Source: Clostridium carboxidivorans P7 (GTDB lineage Bacteria > Bacillota > Clostridia > Clostridiales > Clostridiaceae). From it: a stretch of DNA of 64,000 nucleotides. Under the pieces are notes generated by a model. The model had not been told where the DNA came from, ran no database searches, and was given only the letters and a program-made list of their open reading frames with translations. The position numbers and the translations under genes are program-made. The DNA is taken from assembly GCF_001038625.1 (NCBI RefSeq), contig NZ_CP011803.1, forward strand, positions 1,674,001-1,738,000, in the 5' to 3' direction. Shown piece after piece: positions 53,657 through 63,252 of the stretch (positions within the stretch are counted from its first letter, which is position 1; the number at the start of each line of letters is the position of its first letter).

Positions 53657-54511
53657 AAATTGCCATTTATATATTTGTCCTATTATTTCAAAACCTAAAC
53701 TTTTATATAAATTTAATGCTACTTTATTTGAAGATTTCACTTTTATTTTTACTTTAGTAAAATTATTGCATTTAATTATATTAAAAAGATATCTAATCAA
53801 TACTTTACTATATCCAGATCCTCTATATTCTTCAAGTATACCAAAATTCACTATAACTGGCATGTCATCCTCTAATATTATTTGACCATACCCAATGTAT
53901 TCCTCATTTCTTTTTAAGAATATAGAGCCATTCTGAACGTAATAATTCTGCATCTCATCAAAATATATATCTTCCAATGTTAAGGGTATTCTAGAATCAT
54001 CTTTAAATATTTTATTTTGTATATCGCATCTTAATTTCTCATCAACACCTAATCTAAAAATTTGAAATTCTAAGCCTTCTTTTTGTATTAATGGTATATG
54101 ATCTTCAATACAGTATGAAAGTATTAAAGTTCCATCCTTTTTATGAAAACCTATACTCTTCAAAACTTCAAAATTATAATTGTTATTTTCACATAAATAT
54201 GAAATAGTACAATTACGTCTTATAGCATCTATTAAAAACTTGTAGGGCAAATGATTATGTACTTTAGGTACATTTAAAGAATTTATATTACAATTATTTT
54301 TATCTTCCATCTCAAACCAAATGTATCCTATATAATCATCTTGGTTTTTTAGTAATTTAACTTTTCGTTTCAAAAACATCTGGCTAGCAAAATTACATTT
54401 ATCATAAGCCTCAAAGAAATCTTTGTTTAAAGAATTAAAACTAGAATTACTTGTATTTAGTTTTTTGAAAATATCGAAATTCTTTTTATTTAGTCTTACG
54501 CATTGAAACAT
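53648..54511 (-). CDS. GNAT-family N-acetyltransferase
   Basis: This ~287-residue protein has a C-terminal GNAT domain (about 175-287) with motif A FGILEEYRGSGYSKVLIRYL (the acetyl-CoA pyrophosphate loop R-G-x-G/S-x) and the end motif NKVALNLYKSLGFEIIGQIYKW. The N-terminal half looks like a degenerate second GNAT fold. Start ATG 54511 is eight bases after GAGGAT. The target is unknown. It ends at the terminator shared with the small gene. Confidence 0.8.
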   Translation of the reverse strand: MFQCVRLNKKNFDIFKKLNTSNSSFNSLNKDFFEAYDKCNFASQMFLKRKVKLLKNQDDYIGYIWFEMEDKNNCNINSLNVPKVHNHLPYKFLIDAIRRNCTISYLCENNNYNFEVLKSIGFHKKDGTLILSYCIEDHIPLIQKEGLEFQIFRLGVDEKLRCDIQNKIFKDDSRIPLTLEDIYFDEMQNYYVQNGSIFLKRNEEYIGYGQIILEDDMPVIVNFGILEEYRGSGYSKVLIRYLFNIIKCNNFTKVKIKVKSSNKVALNLYKSLGFEIIGQIYKWQFKK

Positions 54512-54603
54512 GTTAATTATCCTCATAATTGAAAATTATTAATAACACCTTATTTTAAGTATAATTCCTAAGTTATTTTTAGTCAAATTCACTAATAATT
54601 TTG

Positions 54604-55653
54604 TTAGTAACTTTCAATATAATTTAAATATTCTTCCAAAAACTTATTCTGCATATCATTATATTTCATAAGTCTATTTAGTTTGTGAATATATTTGTTT
54701 TCATCCCAGTTTTTATATTTGATATATCTTTTTCTACCAAGTTTCCAAAACTTATGTGGAAAAACTATTAAAGCAAGCATTACTTCTAATTCATTTTTTT
54801 CTAATTTATTAACCTCGTTATAAGCTTCTATTAAAGTTTTGGCTTTTTGAAAATCCCATTCATACGAACCTTTGAACATCAACCTTCTTATAAGTTTACC
54901 TAAATCATTAACATGAAGATCTATAATAATGCTATCTAAGTCTATTATATAATATTGATTATTCTTTTTTATAATGTTTTGGTAATAAAAACTATCATGA
55001 CATATAGTTTTATTTTTTTCTGCTTGTCTGGATAACTTATAATAATCGGAAGTATTTAAAAAATTTAAAGATGTCATTGCCCTATGGTATATATTATCTA
55101 AATAGCTAGAATACATTGAATCAAATTCAGTTTTTATTTTTTTATTTTTCACAATCCTTTCAAACTTTTCTAAATCTCTCAAGTTATCTTTAAAAATTTT
55201 GGGCCAATTTTTTAAATTATTGCGTATTTTAAGTTCTGTGGTATCTATACCACTTGTTGCTTTGTGATATTGAGCTAATAATTTTACACAGGTTATGGCT
55301 TCTTCCATGTTACTTAAATCGCATTCTTCTCCATCTATCCATTCTGTAGCATAAAACAATATATCTTTATATTTAACATATTTACCTTGAGTTTTAGTTT
55401 TATAATATTTAGCTGTATTAAAAAATCCTTTATCTGAAAGAGCTTCTACCAAAAAACTCCCATTATGAGGCTTATATTTTCCATGATTTATTCTCTTCAA
55501 ACAAACGTTACCATTGCTAGTTTCTATTTTATATGCGCTTCTAACCTTAGAATAATTTATAATTTCAAAATCATATTTTTCAAGAACTGAATTTATCATA
55601 CTTTTTTCTTTTTTTGACATGTTATTTTCAGCCGTAATATCATTATTTTCCAT
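54604..55653 (-). CDS. CotS-family spore coat protein (kinase-like fold)
   Basis: This 349-residue protein belongs to the CotS/YutH/YsxE group, whose fold resembles aminoglycoside phosphotransferases. Kinase-like motifs are ICHDSFYYQNII (catalytic loop, HxD-type) and YYIIDLDSIIIDLHVND (DxD/DFG-like), so catalysis may be kept. The C-terminal region (FPHKFWKLGRKRYIKYKNW) is typical of CotS. It is a coat or morphogenetic protein of the spore. SD GGTGGTG lies upstream of ATG 55653. Confidence 0.85.
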   Translation of the reverse strand: MENNDITAENNMSKKEKSMINSVLEKYDFEIINYSKVRSAYKIETSNGNVCLKRINHGKYKPHNGSFLVEALSDKGFFNTAKYYKTKTQGKYVKYKDILFYATEWIDGEECDLSNMEEAITCVKLLAQYHKATSGIDTTELKIRNNLKNWPKIFKDNLRDLEKFERIVKNKKIKTEFDSMYSSYLDNIYHRAMTSLNFLNTSDYYKLSRQAEKNKTICHDSFYYQNIIKKNNQYYIIDLDSIIIDLHVNDLGKLIRRLMFKGSYEWDFQKAKTLIEAYNEVNKLEKNELEVMLALIVFPHKFWKLGRKRYIKYKNWDENKYIHKLNRLMKYNDMQNKFLEEYLNYIESY

Positions 55654-55765
55654 TTATATTTTCACCACCTATAAAACATATATACAATAATATATTAAAA
55701 TAGATGAAATTTAATTACATTTATTTAATCTTAAACGAATAAGAGACCATCTTATCGATGATCTC

Positions 55766-56146
55766 TTATATATTTGACGCTTTAACTGACACAGGTTGTT
55801 CAAATATTCCTCGCTTGACCTCAGTAGCGGTCATATTCTTTGCGTTTAATTTTTCAGTCATATAATTACATGCATCCCATGGATTTACTTTATCACCACA
55901 AGTAAATACGTCAACAGCGGCGTATCCAAGCTCTGGCCAGGTGTGTATTGTCAAATGAGATTCTGATATTATAACAACCCCACTAACACCTTGAGGACTA
56001 AACTTATGGAAAGCAACTTCTCTTACTTCTGCACCTGCCTTTAATGCAGAATCCACCATTACTTTTTCAATAAATTCTTTATTATTTAAACTTTCGGAAC
56101 TACACCCATAAATTTCTGCTAAAATATGACGTCCTAATTCATTCAT
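55766..56146 (-). CDS. speD: S-adenosylmethionine decarboxylase proenzyme (SpeH type)
   Basis: This 126-residue proenzyme makes decarboxylated SAM for spermidine synthesis. Self-cleavage occurs between Glu62 and Ser63 in [12 protein letters not shown], giving the pyruvoyl group; His68 and Cys83 (VFTCGD) are the other key residues. It is the short bacterial class. The SD is GGGGGTAA, somewhat far. A 9-nt cross-pairing and two terminator hairpins lie in the leader. A stem (ATAAGAGA/TCTCTTAT) overlaps its stop codon. No speE is adjacent. Confidence 0.94.
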   Translation of the reverse strand: MNELGRHILAEIYGCSSESLNNKEFIEKVMVDSALKAGAEVREVAFHKFSPQGVSGVVIISESHLTIHTWPELGYAAVDVFTCGDKVNPWDACNYMTEKLNAKNMTATEVKRGIFEQPVSVKASNI

Positions 56147-56243
56147 TATCCGTATTTACCCCCTTATATAAAATGATAACAATTAAATTTTATCAAATAT
56201 AATAAAAAAGTCAATATATATAGGTATTTTTTCATAATATGCA

Positions 56244-56292
56244 TAAAAAAACTCTCGTTATTTAAAAATCCCTCTTAAATACTATAGAGTTT
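56244..56292 (-). terminator. speD leader hairpin 2 (terminator-like)
   Basis: On the minus strand AAACTCT pairs with AGAGTTT, with an inner stem TATTTAA/TTAAATA and then at least five T. It lies 98 bp before speD and its left arm overlaps CTCTATAGT, which can pair elsewhere. Confidence 0.6.
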
Positions 56293-56304
56293 ATTTAACA
56301 TGTA

Positions 56305-56346
56305 TATAAAAAATGCGTGCTCTATAGTTTATATTACACGCATTTT
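56305..56346 (-). terminator. ispH-rpsA terminator (leader hairpin 1)
   Basis: On the minus strand AAAATGCGTG pairs with CACGCATTTT, followed by a T-run, 21 bp after the ispH-rpsA stop. Its loop contains ACTATAGAG, complementary to CTCTATAGT in hairpin 2. Confidence 0.75.
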
Positions 56347-56366
56347 ACAAAAATTATTCTAAAATA

Positions 56367-58292
56367 TTAAATTTCATCTACTTCTTTTATACTTAATCCT
56401 ATCTTTTTGTTTTCTTTATTTACTTCTAATATTTTTGCTTTTATTTCTTCACCTATCTTTAAGGCATCTTCAGGCTTATTTATTCTCTTGTGACTTATTT
56501 GAGATATATGAACCAAAGCATCTACACCTGGTTCCAATTCAACAAAAGCACCAAAATTAGCAAAACGAACTACTTTTCCAAGAACTATATTTCCAAGAAC
56601 TATATTTCCTACAGGATATTTAATTTCTACATTAGTCCAAGGGTCCTCTATAGTCTTTTTAATAGATAAAGAAAGCTTTTTCTTCTCCTTATCTATATCA
56701 AGTATATAAACTTTTACTTTCTTTCCTATTTTAAGTGAATCTTCAGGTTTTTCAACCCTGCCCCAAGATATTTCTGATACATGAAGAAGTCCGTCAACTC
56801 CTTGTACATCTACAAAGGCACCAAAATTAGTCAATCTCTTAACTTCACCTTCTACAACAGTATCCTTTTCTAGTGAATTCCATGTTCCTTCTTCTTTAAC
56901 TTCTTTTTCAGATTTTAATAATTCTCTTCTTGAAGCTACTATTCTTCTTCCTTTTCTATCTTCTTTAAATTCTATTATATTTACTTCTAGTTCTTTGCCT
57001 ATATATGAAGAAAGATCATTTACATGAAAAAGCTCTACATGTGACGCAGGTATAAATATTCTTATACCTTTATAAGTTGCAACTAATCCTCCCTTTACTG
57101 CATCTTTAACTAACACTTTTAATGAAATTTTATTTTCACTTGCTTCTTTAATTTCTTTAAAAGCACTTTCTCTTTGAAGTTCTATTTTAGATAAAACTAC
57201 ATAACCATCTTCGTTTTTTCTTCTTATAACCTTAACTTCTAATTCATTTCCAACTTGAATTAAATCTGCTAAATTTAAATTAACATCCTTTGTTACTTCT
57301 GATTTAGGAAGTAAACCATCTGATTTATAACCTATATTTAGAAATGCTTCTTTTTCATTTACTGTAATTACAGTACCTGTAATTACTTGACCTACTATTA
57401 TTTGTCTATCATTTTGTTCCATGTAAGCTAGCTGCTCACTCATTTCTAGATTTTTCCCTTCGCACATTTTTGAAATTGCCTCCTTTATTATCCAGTGAGG
57501 TGTTGAAGCACCTGCTGTAACACCTATAGTATTTATTTTAGAATTAATTATATCATCAGGTATTTCTCCTGAATTTTCAACATGAATAGTATTTGAGCAG
57601 TTATTTTTACATATTTCATAAAGTTTAGTAGTATTAGAACTATTTCGTCCACCTAGAACCACCATAAAATCTACTTTTTTAGAAAGTTTTTCAGCGGAAT
57701 TTTGTCTTAACTCAGTTGCACTGCATATAGTGTTAAATGCAACAATTTCTTTGCAATTTTTAACTATTATACTTAAAACTCTTTTCCAATTCTCTTGTTT
57801 TTCAGTGGTTTGTGAAACAACACATATTTTTGAGGGCAAATTTTTTAAATCTGAACCATCCTTAGATATAATTGCTTTATTTTCACACCATCCATTAATG
57901 CCTACAACTTCTGGATGATTTTTATCACCTACAATAAGTATGGAATAGCCTAGTTTATAGTATTCATCCACTTTTTTATGTATATTTGCTACATAAGGAC
58001 ATGTAGCATCAACTATGTTTAAAGACTTGCTTTGCAGCAGTTCTATAGTTTTTCTTGGAACGCCATGAGATCTTATTATAACTATATCGTCTTTATTTAG
58101 ATCATTTATAGTATCTAATTCTATTGGATATATATTTTTCTCTTTCAAGTAATTAACTACATCACTATTATGAATTAAAGGTCCTAAAGTAAAAACTTTC
58201 TTATTATACTTTTTTTGCACATTTTCTGCTTCTTCCACTGCCCTTTTTACTCCAAAGCAGAAACCAGCTTCATCTGCTAAAACAATTTTCAC
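56367..58292 (-). CDS. ispH: HMBPP reductase fused to ribosomal protein S1 (IspH-RpsA)
   Basis: This ~641-residue fusion is typical of clostridia. Residues 1-285 are IspH (LytB), the last enzyme of the MEP isoprenoid pathway, with the [4Fe-4S] cysteines Cys12 ([10 protein letters not shown]), [14 protein letters not shown] and [12 protein letters not shown]. Four S1 RNA-binding domains follow ([59 protein letters not shown]). I start at GTG 58292, six bases after AAGGTGA; the TTG at 58298 is too close. A 15-bp in-frame duplication (NIVLG twice) sits between S1 domains. It follows cmk by 16 bp. Confidence 0.94.
   Translation of the reverse strand: MKIVLADEAGFCFGVKRAVEEAENVQKKYNKKVFTLGPLIHNSDVVNYLKEKNIYPIELDTINDLNKDDIVIIRSHGVPRKTIELLQSKSLNIVDATCPYVANIHKKVDEYYKLGYSILIVGDKNHPEVVGINGWCENKAIISKDGSDLKNLPSKICVVSQTTEKQENWKRVLSIIVKNCKEIVAFNTICSATELRQNSAEKLSKKVDFMVVLGGRNSSNTTKLYEICKNNCSNTIHVENSGEIPDDIINSKINTIGVTAGASTPHWIIKEAISKMCEGKNLEMSEQLAYMEQNDRQIIVGQVITGTVITVNEKEAFLNIGYKSDGLLPKSEVTKDVNLNLADLIQVGNELEVKVIRRKNEDGYVVLSKIELQRESAFKEIKEASENKISLKVLVKDAVKGGLVATYKGIRIFIPASHVELFHVNDLSSYIGKELEVNIIEFKEDRKGRRIVASRRELLKSEKEVKEEGTWNSLEKDTVVEGEVKRLTNFGAFVDVQGVDGLLHVSEISWGRVEKPEDSLKIGKKVKVYILDIDKEKKKLSLSIKKTIEDPWTNVEIKYPVGNIVLGNIVLGKVVRFANFGAFVELEPGVDALVHISQISHKRINKPEDALKIGEEIKAKILEVNKENKKIGLSIKEVDEI
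56576..56605. repeat. 15-bp tandem duplication inside rpsA part
   Basis: The unit TTCCAAGAACTATAT occurs twice in tandem, giving [11 protein letters not shown] in frame at the start of the last S1 domain. Confidence 0.85.
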
Positions 58293-58310
58293 CTTCAATC
58301 ACCTTCAATC
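58291..58310. repeat. 10-bp tandem duplication over the ispH SD/start
   Basis: ACCTTCAATC occurs twice, giving ATTGAAGGTG twice on the minus strand. It duplicates the SD next to the start codon. Confidence 0.8.
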
Positions 58311-58974
58311 ATATTTGATTTTTCATATAGTCTTCTATGTAACCAGATATTACACTGATTACATCATCTATAGATAATTTGGAAGAATCTATTTCTATAG
58401 CATCATGAGCTTTTCTTAAAGGATTTACTTCCCTATTAGAATCTATATAATCTCTTTTTAGTATATCATTTAGTATGTTATTATATTCTACAACAATACA
58501 CTTTTCCTTAAGCTCTTCATATCTTCTTTTTGCTCTTTCTTCTGCACTAGCAGTTAAAAAGAACTTAAGAGGAGAATTTTTTAAAACTACAGTACCAATA
58601 TCTCTTCCATCCATTATTACATCATATTTATTTGCTATATCTTGTTGGAGTTTTACAAGTATTTCTCTTACTTCAGGTATAGCAGCATAATTAGACACAT
58701 TATTGCTTACTTCAATGCTTCTAATTTCTTCACTTACATCTTCGCCATTAACTATCAGTGATTCACCTTTAAAATACATATCCAGAGAATTTGTAAGATC
58801 ACATACAGAATTAACATCTTTATAATTTATATTATTCCTTAAGGACATTAGTGTAACAGCCCTATACATAGAACCAGTATTTATATACATTAAATTAAAT
58901 TTAGTAGCTATAATATTAGCTATTGTACTCTTTCCTGCACCAGCAGGTCCATCAATTGCTACAGAAATACTCAA
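58309..58974 (-). CDS. cmk: Cytidylate kinase
   Basis: This ~221-residue kinase phosphorylates CMP and dCMP with ATP. The P-loop is SVAIDGPAGAGKSTIA near the start, with YINTGSMYRAVTL and IMDGRDIGTVVLKN as the other signatures. I start at TTG 58974 behind AAAGGCGG; the longer start at 59025 has no SD and adds a hydrophobic stretch not seen in the family. It is coupled to ispH-rpsA, a clostridial arrangement also seen as cmk-rpsA in other bacteria. Confidence 0.94.
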   Translation of the reverse strand: MSISVAIDGPAGAGKSTIANIIATKFNLMYINTGSMYRAVTLMSLRNNINYKDVNSVCDLTNSLDMYFKGESLIVNGEDVSEEIRSIEVSNNVSNYAAIPEVREILVKLQQDIANKYDVIMDGRDIGTVVLKNSPLKFFLTASAEERAKRRYEELKEKCIVVEYNNILNDILKRDYIDSNREVNPLRKAHDAIEIDSSKLSIDDVISVISGYIEDYMKNQI

Positions 58975-59157
58975 ATTTTCATTCCGCCTTTCTAAAAAGT
59001 AACATAAATATATATATTTTGTCATTTGATTTATAACACATATCTTATATATATTCTATATAAAAATATAAAATCCTTTATTTTATTCCATAATTTATTA
59101 AATAAAAACTTATTAAATCTTAATATTTATTTAAACACTTGTATTTAAATAATTTCC

Positions 59158-60381
59158 TTATTCATCTATTTTAGTGCCTGCTAAATAACCTGTTGAGAGG
59201 GCTATCTGTATATTAAATCCACCTGTATAGGCATCTACATCAATAATTTCACCAGCAAAATATAAATTATTTAATATTTTAGATTTCATTGTAGAAGGAT
59301 CTATTTCTTTAACATTTACACCTCCAGCGGTAACTATTGCTTCTGCCATAGGTCTAAGGCCTTTTATATTTAATGATAGGTTTTTAACTAAATTCACTAA
59401 ATTTTTTCTTTCTTCTTTTGTAATTAAATTTACCTTTTTAATTGGATCTATTCCTGAAAGAGCAATTATTATACTTATAAGTTTTTTGGGAAGAAGTTCA
59501 TCTAAAGAATTTTTAAAATCTTTATTTAAACATTTAGAAAAATCTTTTTGTATTCTCTTATCTAATTCTTCATTTGATAATGCAGGTTTTAAATCAATAA
59601 TAGCTTTTAAATTATTAGATTTATTTATGATTCTACTTGCACTTAAAACTATAGGACCTGAAATACCAAAGTGGGTAAAGAGCATTTCGCCAAAATCCTT
59701 ATAAAGAATTTTCTTTTTGCTATCCTTAATAGTTAATTCTACATTTTTCAAAGAAAGACCTTGCAGTTCTTTTATCCAATCTTCTTCTATTTCAATAGGA
59801 ACTAATGAAGGCATAAGCTTTGTTACATTATGTCCTAGCCCCTGTGCAATTTTAAAACCTTCACCAGTAGAACCAGTTTGAGGATAAGAAACTCCACCTG
59901 TACACAATACGAAATCATCACCTTTAATAGTTGAACCATCTTCAAGTTGTACTGCATTTATTATATTATTTTCAAATAGAAATTTTTTAATCTTTGTATT
60001 TAATCTTATATCCACATTATTTTTTCGTAAAGCTTTCTCTAATGCACTTATTATATCCGAAGATTTATCAGACTTTGGAAATACTCTATCTCCTCTCTCT
60101 ACTTTTAATTCAACATCTAAATTTTTAAAAAAATTCATTGTGTCTTCATTAGTAAATGTATAAAGAGCACTATATAAAAAAGTAGAATTACCTGGTATGT
60201 AATCAAAAAAATCATTTATATCTTTAGCATTAGTTACATTACATCTTCCTTTTCCTGTTATGTATAATTTTTTTCCAAGTTTTTCGTTTTTTTCAATCAA
60301 TATAGTATTATGTTTTTTAGATGCAGCTATTGCAGCCATCATGCCTGCAGGACCACCACCAATTACTATAACTGTTGACAT
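59158..60381 (-). CDS. HI0933-family FAD-dependent oxidoreductase
   Basis: This 407-residue flavoprotein has an N-terminal FAD-binding Rossmann motif VIVIGGGPAGMMAAIAA, the HI0933 signature KLGKKLYITGKGRCNVTN, and LCTGGVSYPQTGSTGEG. The C-terminus NLYFAGEIIDVDAYTGGFNIQIA is typical. It is often encoded beside cmk in Firmicutes. Reported names (BaiN-like, aminoacetone oxidase-like) are uncertain, and the substrate is unknown. The SD is AAGGTGGTG. Confidence 0.9.
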   Translation of the reverse strand: MSTVIVIGGGPAGMMAAIAASKKHNTILIEKNEKLGKKLYITGKGRCNVTNAKDINDFFDYIPGNSTFLYSALYTFTNEDTMNFFKNLDVELKVERGDRVFPKSDKSSDIISALEKALRKNNVDIRLNTKIKKFLFENNIINAVQLEDGSTIKGDDFVLCTGGVSYPQTGSTGEGFKIAQGLGHNVTKLMPSLVPIEIEEDWIKELQGLSLKNVELTIKDSKKKILYKDFGEMLFTHFGISGPIVLSASRIINKSNNLKAIIDLKPALSNEELDKRIQKDFSKCLNKDFKNSLDELLPKKLISIIIALSGIDPIKKVNLITKEERKNLVNLVKNLSLNIKGLRPMAEAIVTAGGVNVKEIDPSTMKSKILNNLYFAGEIIDVDAYTGGFNIQIALSTGYLAGTKIDE

Positions 60382-60508
60382 AAATTCACCACCTTAAATT
60401 TAATCAATTATAATATTAATATATTAAAATAGTTTATGCAAATTGGAAATAAAAGATTTGATAGCATGAAGCGATCCTTAAATTTAATTTAGATTATTCA
60501 TAATCAAA

Positions 60509-60543
60509 TAAAAGAAGACGAATCCAACAAATGAATTCGTCTC
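60509..60543 (-). terminator. Terminator after gdhA
   Basis: On the minus strand AGACGAAT pairs with ATTCGTCT, followed by a T-rich TCTTTTATTT tail. Confidence 0.75.
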
Positions 60544-60565
60544 TTAAATCTAAACTTGATTAAAA

Positions 60566-61924
60566 TTAGTAGTTTCCTTGTGCATGCATTGCATCAGCAA
60601 CTTTTACAAATCCTGCAACGTTAGCTCCAGCAACTAAGTTATATCCAAAGCCATAAGTTTCAGCTGCATCTTTACAATTGTTGTATATATTAACCATTAT
60701 TTGATGAAGTTTTGCATCAACTTCTTCTGCTGTCCATGATAATCTTTCACTATTTTGTGACATTTCAAGAGCTGAAGTAGCAACTCCACCAGCATTAGCA
60801 GCCTTAGAAGGTCCTACTATAACGCCATTTTTCTGGAAGTATTCAACTGCTTCATTTGTACATGGCATATTAGCAACTTCACAAACCATTTTAATTCCGT
60901 TTGCAACTATTTGTTTAGCATGTTCTAATTGTACATCATTTTGAGTAGCAGCTGGCATTACGATATCAACTTTAACTCCCCATGGTTTTTCTCCCTTAAA
61001 GAATTTAACTCCAAATTTATCAGCATAATCTTGTACTTTATCTCTTCCAGATGCACGCATTTCAAGCATATAGTCGATTTTTTCTCCTGTTACTCCATCT
61101 GGGTCATAGATATATCCATCTGGACCTGAAAGTGTTACAACTTTACCACCTAATTGTGAAACTTTTGTACATATTCCCCATGATACATTACCAAATCCTG
61201 ATATTGCAACTGTTTTACCTTTAAAGTCTGTTCCTTCATGTTTAAGCATTTCTGAACAATAATAAGTTGCACCAAATCCTGTAGCTTCTGGTCTTATTAA
61301 ACTTCCACCATAAGACATTCCTTTTCCTGTAAGAACTCCATTTTCAAATGCCCCACGTATTCTTCTATATTGTCCATAAAGATATCCTATTTCTCTTCCA
61401 CCAACACCGATGTCTCCTGCTGGTACATCAACATCTGGTCCTATATGTCTGTAAAGTTCAGTCATAAAGCTTTGGCAGAATCTCATAACTTCATTATCTG
61501 ACTTTCCTCTTGGGTCGAAGTCAGAACCACCTTTACCTCCACCTATTGGAAGTCCAGTTAATGAATTCTTTAATATTTGTTCAAAACCTAAGAATTTGAT
61601 TATTCCTATGTATACTGATGGATGAAATCTTAAACCACCCTTATAAGGTCCTATGCATCCATTAAACTGTACTCTAAATCCACGATTAACTTGAACTTTT
61701 CCTGCATCATCAACCCATGGAACTCTAAATACAATTTGTCTTTCTGGTTCACAGAATCTCTCTAAAAGATTTTCCTCAACATACTCTGGGTGTTTTTCAA
61801 ATACTGGTCCCAAAGAAGCTAAAACTTCTTCTACTGTTTGTAAGAATTCTGGTTCATTACTGTTTCTCTTTTTTACTTTTTCTAGTACCTCATTGATATA
61901 ATTTTGTACATTTTCTTTTGTCAT
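60566..61924 (-). CDS. gdhA: Glutamate dehydrogenase
   Basis: This 452-residue hexameric enzyme interconverts 2-oxoglutarate plus ammonium and glutamate. Substrate-binding GCIGPYKGGLRFHPSV, catalytic-Lys PIGGGKGGSDFDP and dinucleotide-loop VAISGFGNVSWG are all present. The length and sequence fit the NAD(P)-dependent class I-type bacterial GDH; the cofactor cannot be fixed by eye. The SD is GGGAGGG. It is abundant and oxygen-sensitive metabolism links it to amino acid fermentation. An RpiR-type regulator lies upstream. Confidence 0.95.
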   Translation of the reverse strand: MTKENVQNYINEVLEKVKKRNSNEPEFLQTVEEVLASLGPVFEKHPEYVEENLLERFCEPERQIVFRVPWVDDAGKVQVNRGFRVQFNGCIGPYKGGLRFHPSVYIGIIKFLGFEQILKNSLTGLPIGGGKGGSDFDPRGKSDNEVMRFCQSFMTELYRHIGPDVDVPAGDIGVGGREIGYLYGQYRRIRGAFENGVLTGKGMSYGGSLIRPEATGFGATYYCSEMLKHEGTDFKGKTVAISGFGNVSWGICTKVSQLGGKVVTLSGPDGYIYDPDGVTGEKIDYMLEMRASGRDKVQDYADKFGVKFFKGEKPWGVKVDIVMPAATQNDVQLEHAKQIVANGIKMVCEVANMPCTNEAVEYFQKNGVIVGPSKAANAGGVATSALEMSQNSERLSWTAEEVDAKLHQIMVNIYNNCKDAAETYGFGYNLVAGANVAGFVKVADAMHAQGNY

Positions 61925-62085
61925 TATAAACCCTCCCCATGATAATTAAAATATATTTATATGATATCCTTTACTCTATATAATATTCAACAAAAAATTC
62001 ATTTTTCCTTCTTATTTTAAAAAAAAATTTATGATTTTTGAAATTTTTAATTTATTATCAAGCTCGAGATACAACTTTTACTTCT

Positions 62086-62964
62086 TTATAAATCATTTTC
62101 CTTAAAGGAATACACTTGGTATTCTTGCCAAATTCCTTCTAAATCGGCGAATGTTTTAGAGATTTTCTCTTTTTCTCTTAATCCTACTGCAATTATCAGT
62201 GCATTAATGACACTAAGTGGTGAAACTAATGAATCTACAAAAGATGCCATATTACTTTGAGCAATTAATGTATAGTCAGCTCTAGCAGCTAATGGTGAAA
62301 GTAAACTGTCAGTAATTGCAGTAACTTTTGCACCTCTACTTTGTGCAAATGATAGTGCTTCAATAGTTCTTGCTGCATATCTTGGAAATCCTATTCCTAT
62401 AACCAAATCTTTATCTGTAACATTAATCATTTGCTCAAAAATATCACTTATACCGTAGCTAACTACTTTTACGTTGTCCAAAATAAGGTTTAAGTAGAAT
62501 CCTAAAAATTCAGAAAGTGCTGTAGAACTTCTAAGACCTATTATATAGATTTTTTTAGCTTCAAATATATTATTTACAACATCTTCAAAGGTCTTATGGT
62601 TTATTTTTTCAAGAGTTGCTCTTATATTTTCCATATCTGATTTTAATACACCCTTTAAAGCACTTTCTTCACTTACAAAGTCATTAGAAAGTTCAATTCT
62701 TTGAACTGTAGTAAGTTTATTTTTTATTAACTCTTGGAGAGCTTTTTGAAGTTTTGGATACCCTGAAAATCCAAGTTCATTTGCAAATCTAACTACTGTA
62801 GATTCACTTACTCCTACACTAATACCTAACTTGGCTGCAGTCATAAATGCTGCCTTATCATAATGTTTTAAAATGTATTCAGCTATGAGTTTCTGTCCTT
62901 TACTTAATCTTGGAAACTTAACTTGAATGGTTCTCATTAAATCTTGCTTATTATTATCTTCCAT
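62086..62964 (-). CDS. MurR/RpiR family transcriptional regulator
   Basis: This 292-residue regulator has an N-terminal RpiR HTH (about 15-85: SKGQKLIAEYILKHY, then GVSESTVVRFANELGFSGYP) and a C-terminal SIS sugar-phosphate-sensing domain (about 120-250: KIYIIGLRSSTALSEF). The SD GAAGGGATTGA lies in a 25-bp tandem duplication. It may act on gdhA or on distant sugar genes; no sugar operon is adjacent. Confidence 0.9.
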   Translation of the reverse strand: MEDNNKQDLMRTIQVKFPRLSKGQKLIAEYILKHYDKAAFMTAAKLGISVGVSESTVVRFANELGFSGYPKLQKALQELIKNKLTTVQRIELSNDFVSEESALKGVLKSDMENIRATLEKINHKTFEDVVNNIFEAKKIYIIGLRSSTALSEFLGFYLNLILDNVKVVSYGISDIFEQMINVTDKDLVIGIGFPRYAARTIEALSFAQSRGAKVTAITDSLLSPLAARADYTLIAQSNMASFVDSLVSPLSVINALIIAVGLREKEKISKTFADLEGIWQEYQVYSFKENDL

Positions 62965-62970
62965 AACTAT

Positions 62971-63020
62971 TCAATCCCTTCTTCTCATCTTCATATCAAT
63001 CCCTTCTTCTCATCTTCATA
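62971..63020. repeat. 25-bp perfect tandem duplication at the regulator's SD
   Basis: A 25-bp unit beginning TCAATCCCTTCTTCTC occurs twice (62971-62995 and 62996-63020). Read on the minus strand, each copy carries a GAAGGGATTGA SD. Confidence 0.9.
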
Positions 63021-63087
63021 CTTTTGCAATATTTATTTCATTTTAACATCTATTGAACAAACTTTCAATAGATCTTTCAATTGTTAA

Positions 63088-63252
63088 TCATTTTTCTTTG
63101 TAAATATTTACAACGCTCTTGTTTTCTTTTTCGCTTACACCTAAAACAATATTATATTCGCTTAGGTTTTTGTTCATAAAATCTACAATTTTATACATGT
63201 CTTCATAGTATACAAACTCTTTTGATGCTATTAATTCTAATTTATCTTTCAT
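63088..63252 (-). CDS. DUF4264/YpmA-like small protein
   Basis: This 54-residue protein (MKDKLELIASKEFVYYEDMYK, continuing IVDFMNKNLSEYNIVLGVS) matches the YpmA/DUF4264 pattern, in which L-Y-K-x-V-D-F-x-N-K-x-L and F/L-G-x-S are shared. The start ATG at 63252 lies seven bases after GGAGG. It overlaps the end of the broken mnmM. Function unknown; it is commonly encoded beside mnmM. Confidence 0.75.
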   Translation of the reverse strand: MKDKLELIASKEFVYYEDMYKIVDFMNKNLSEYNIVLGVSEKENKSVVNIYKEK

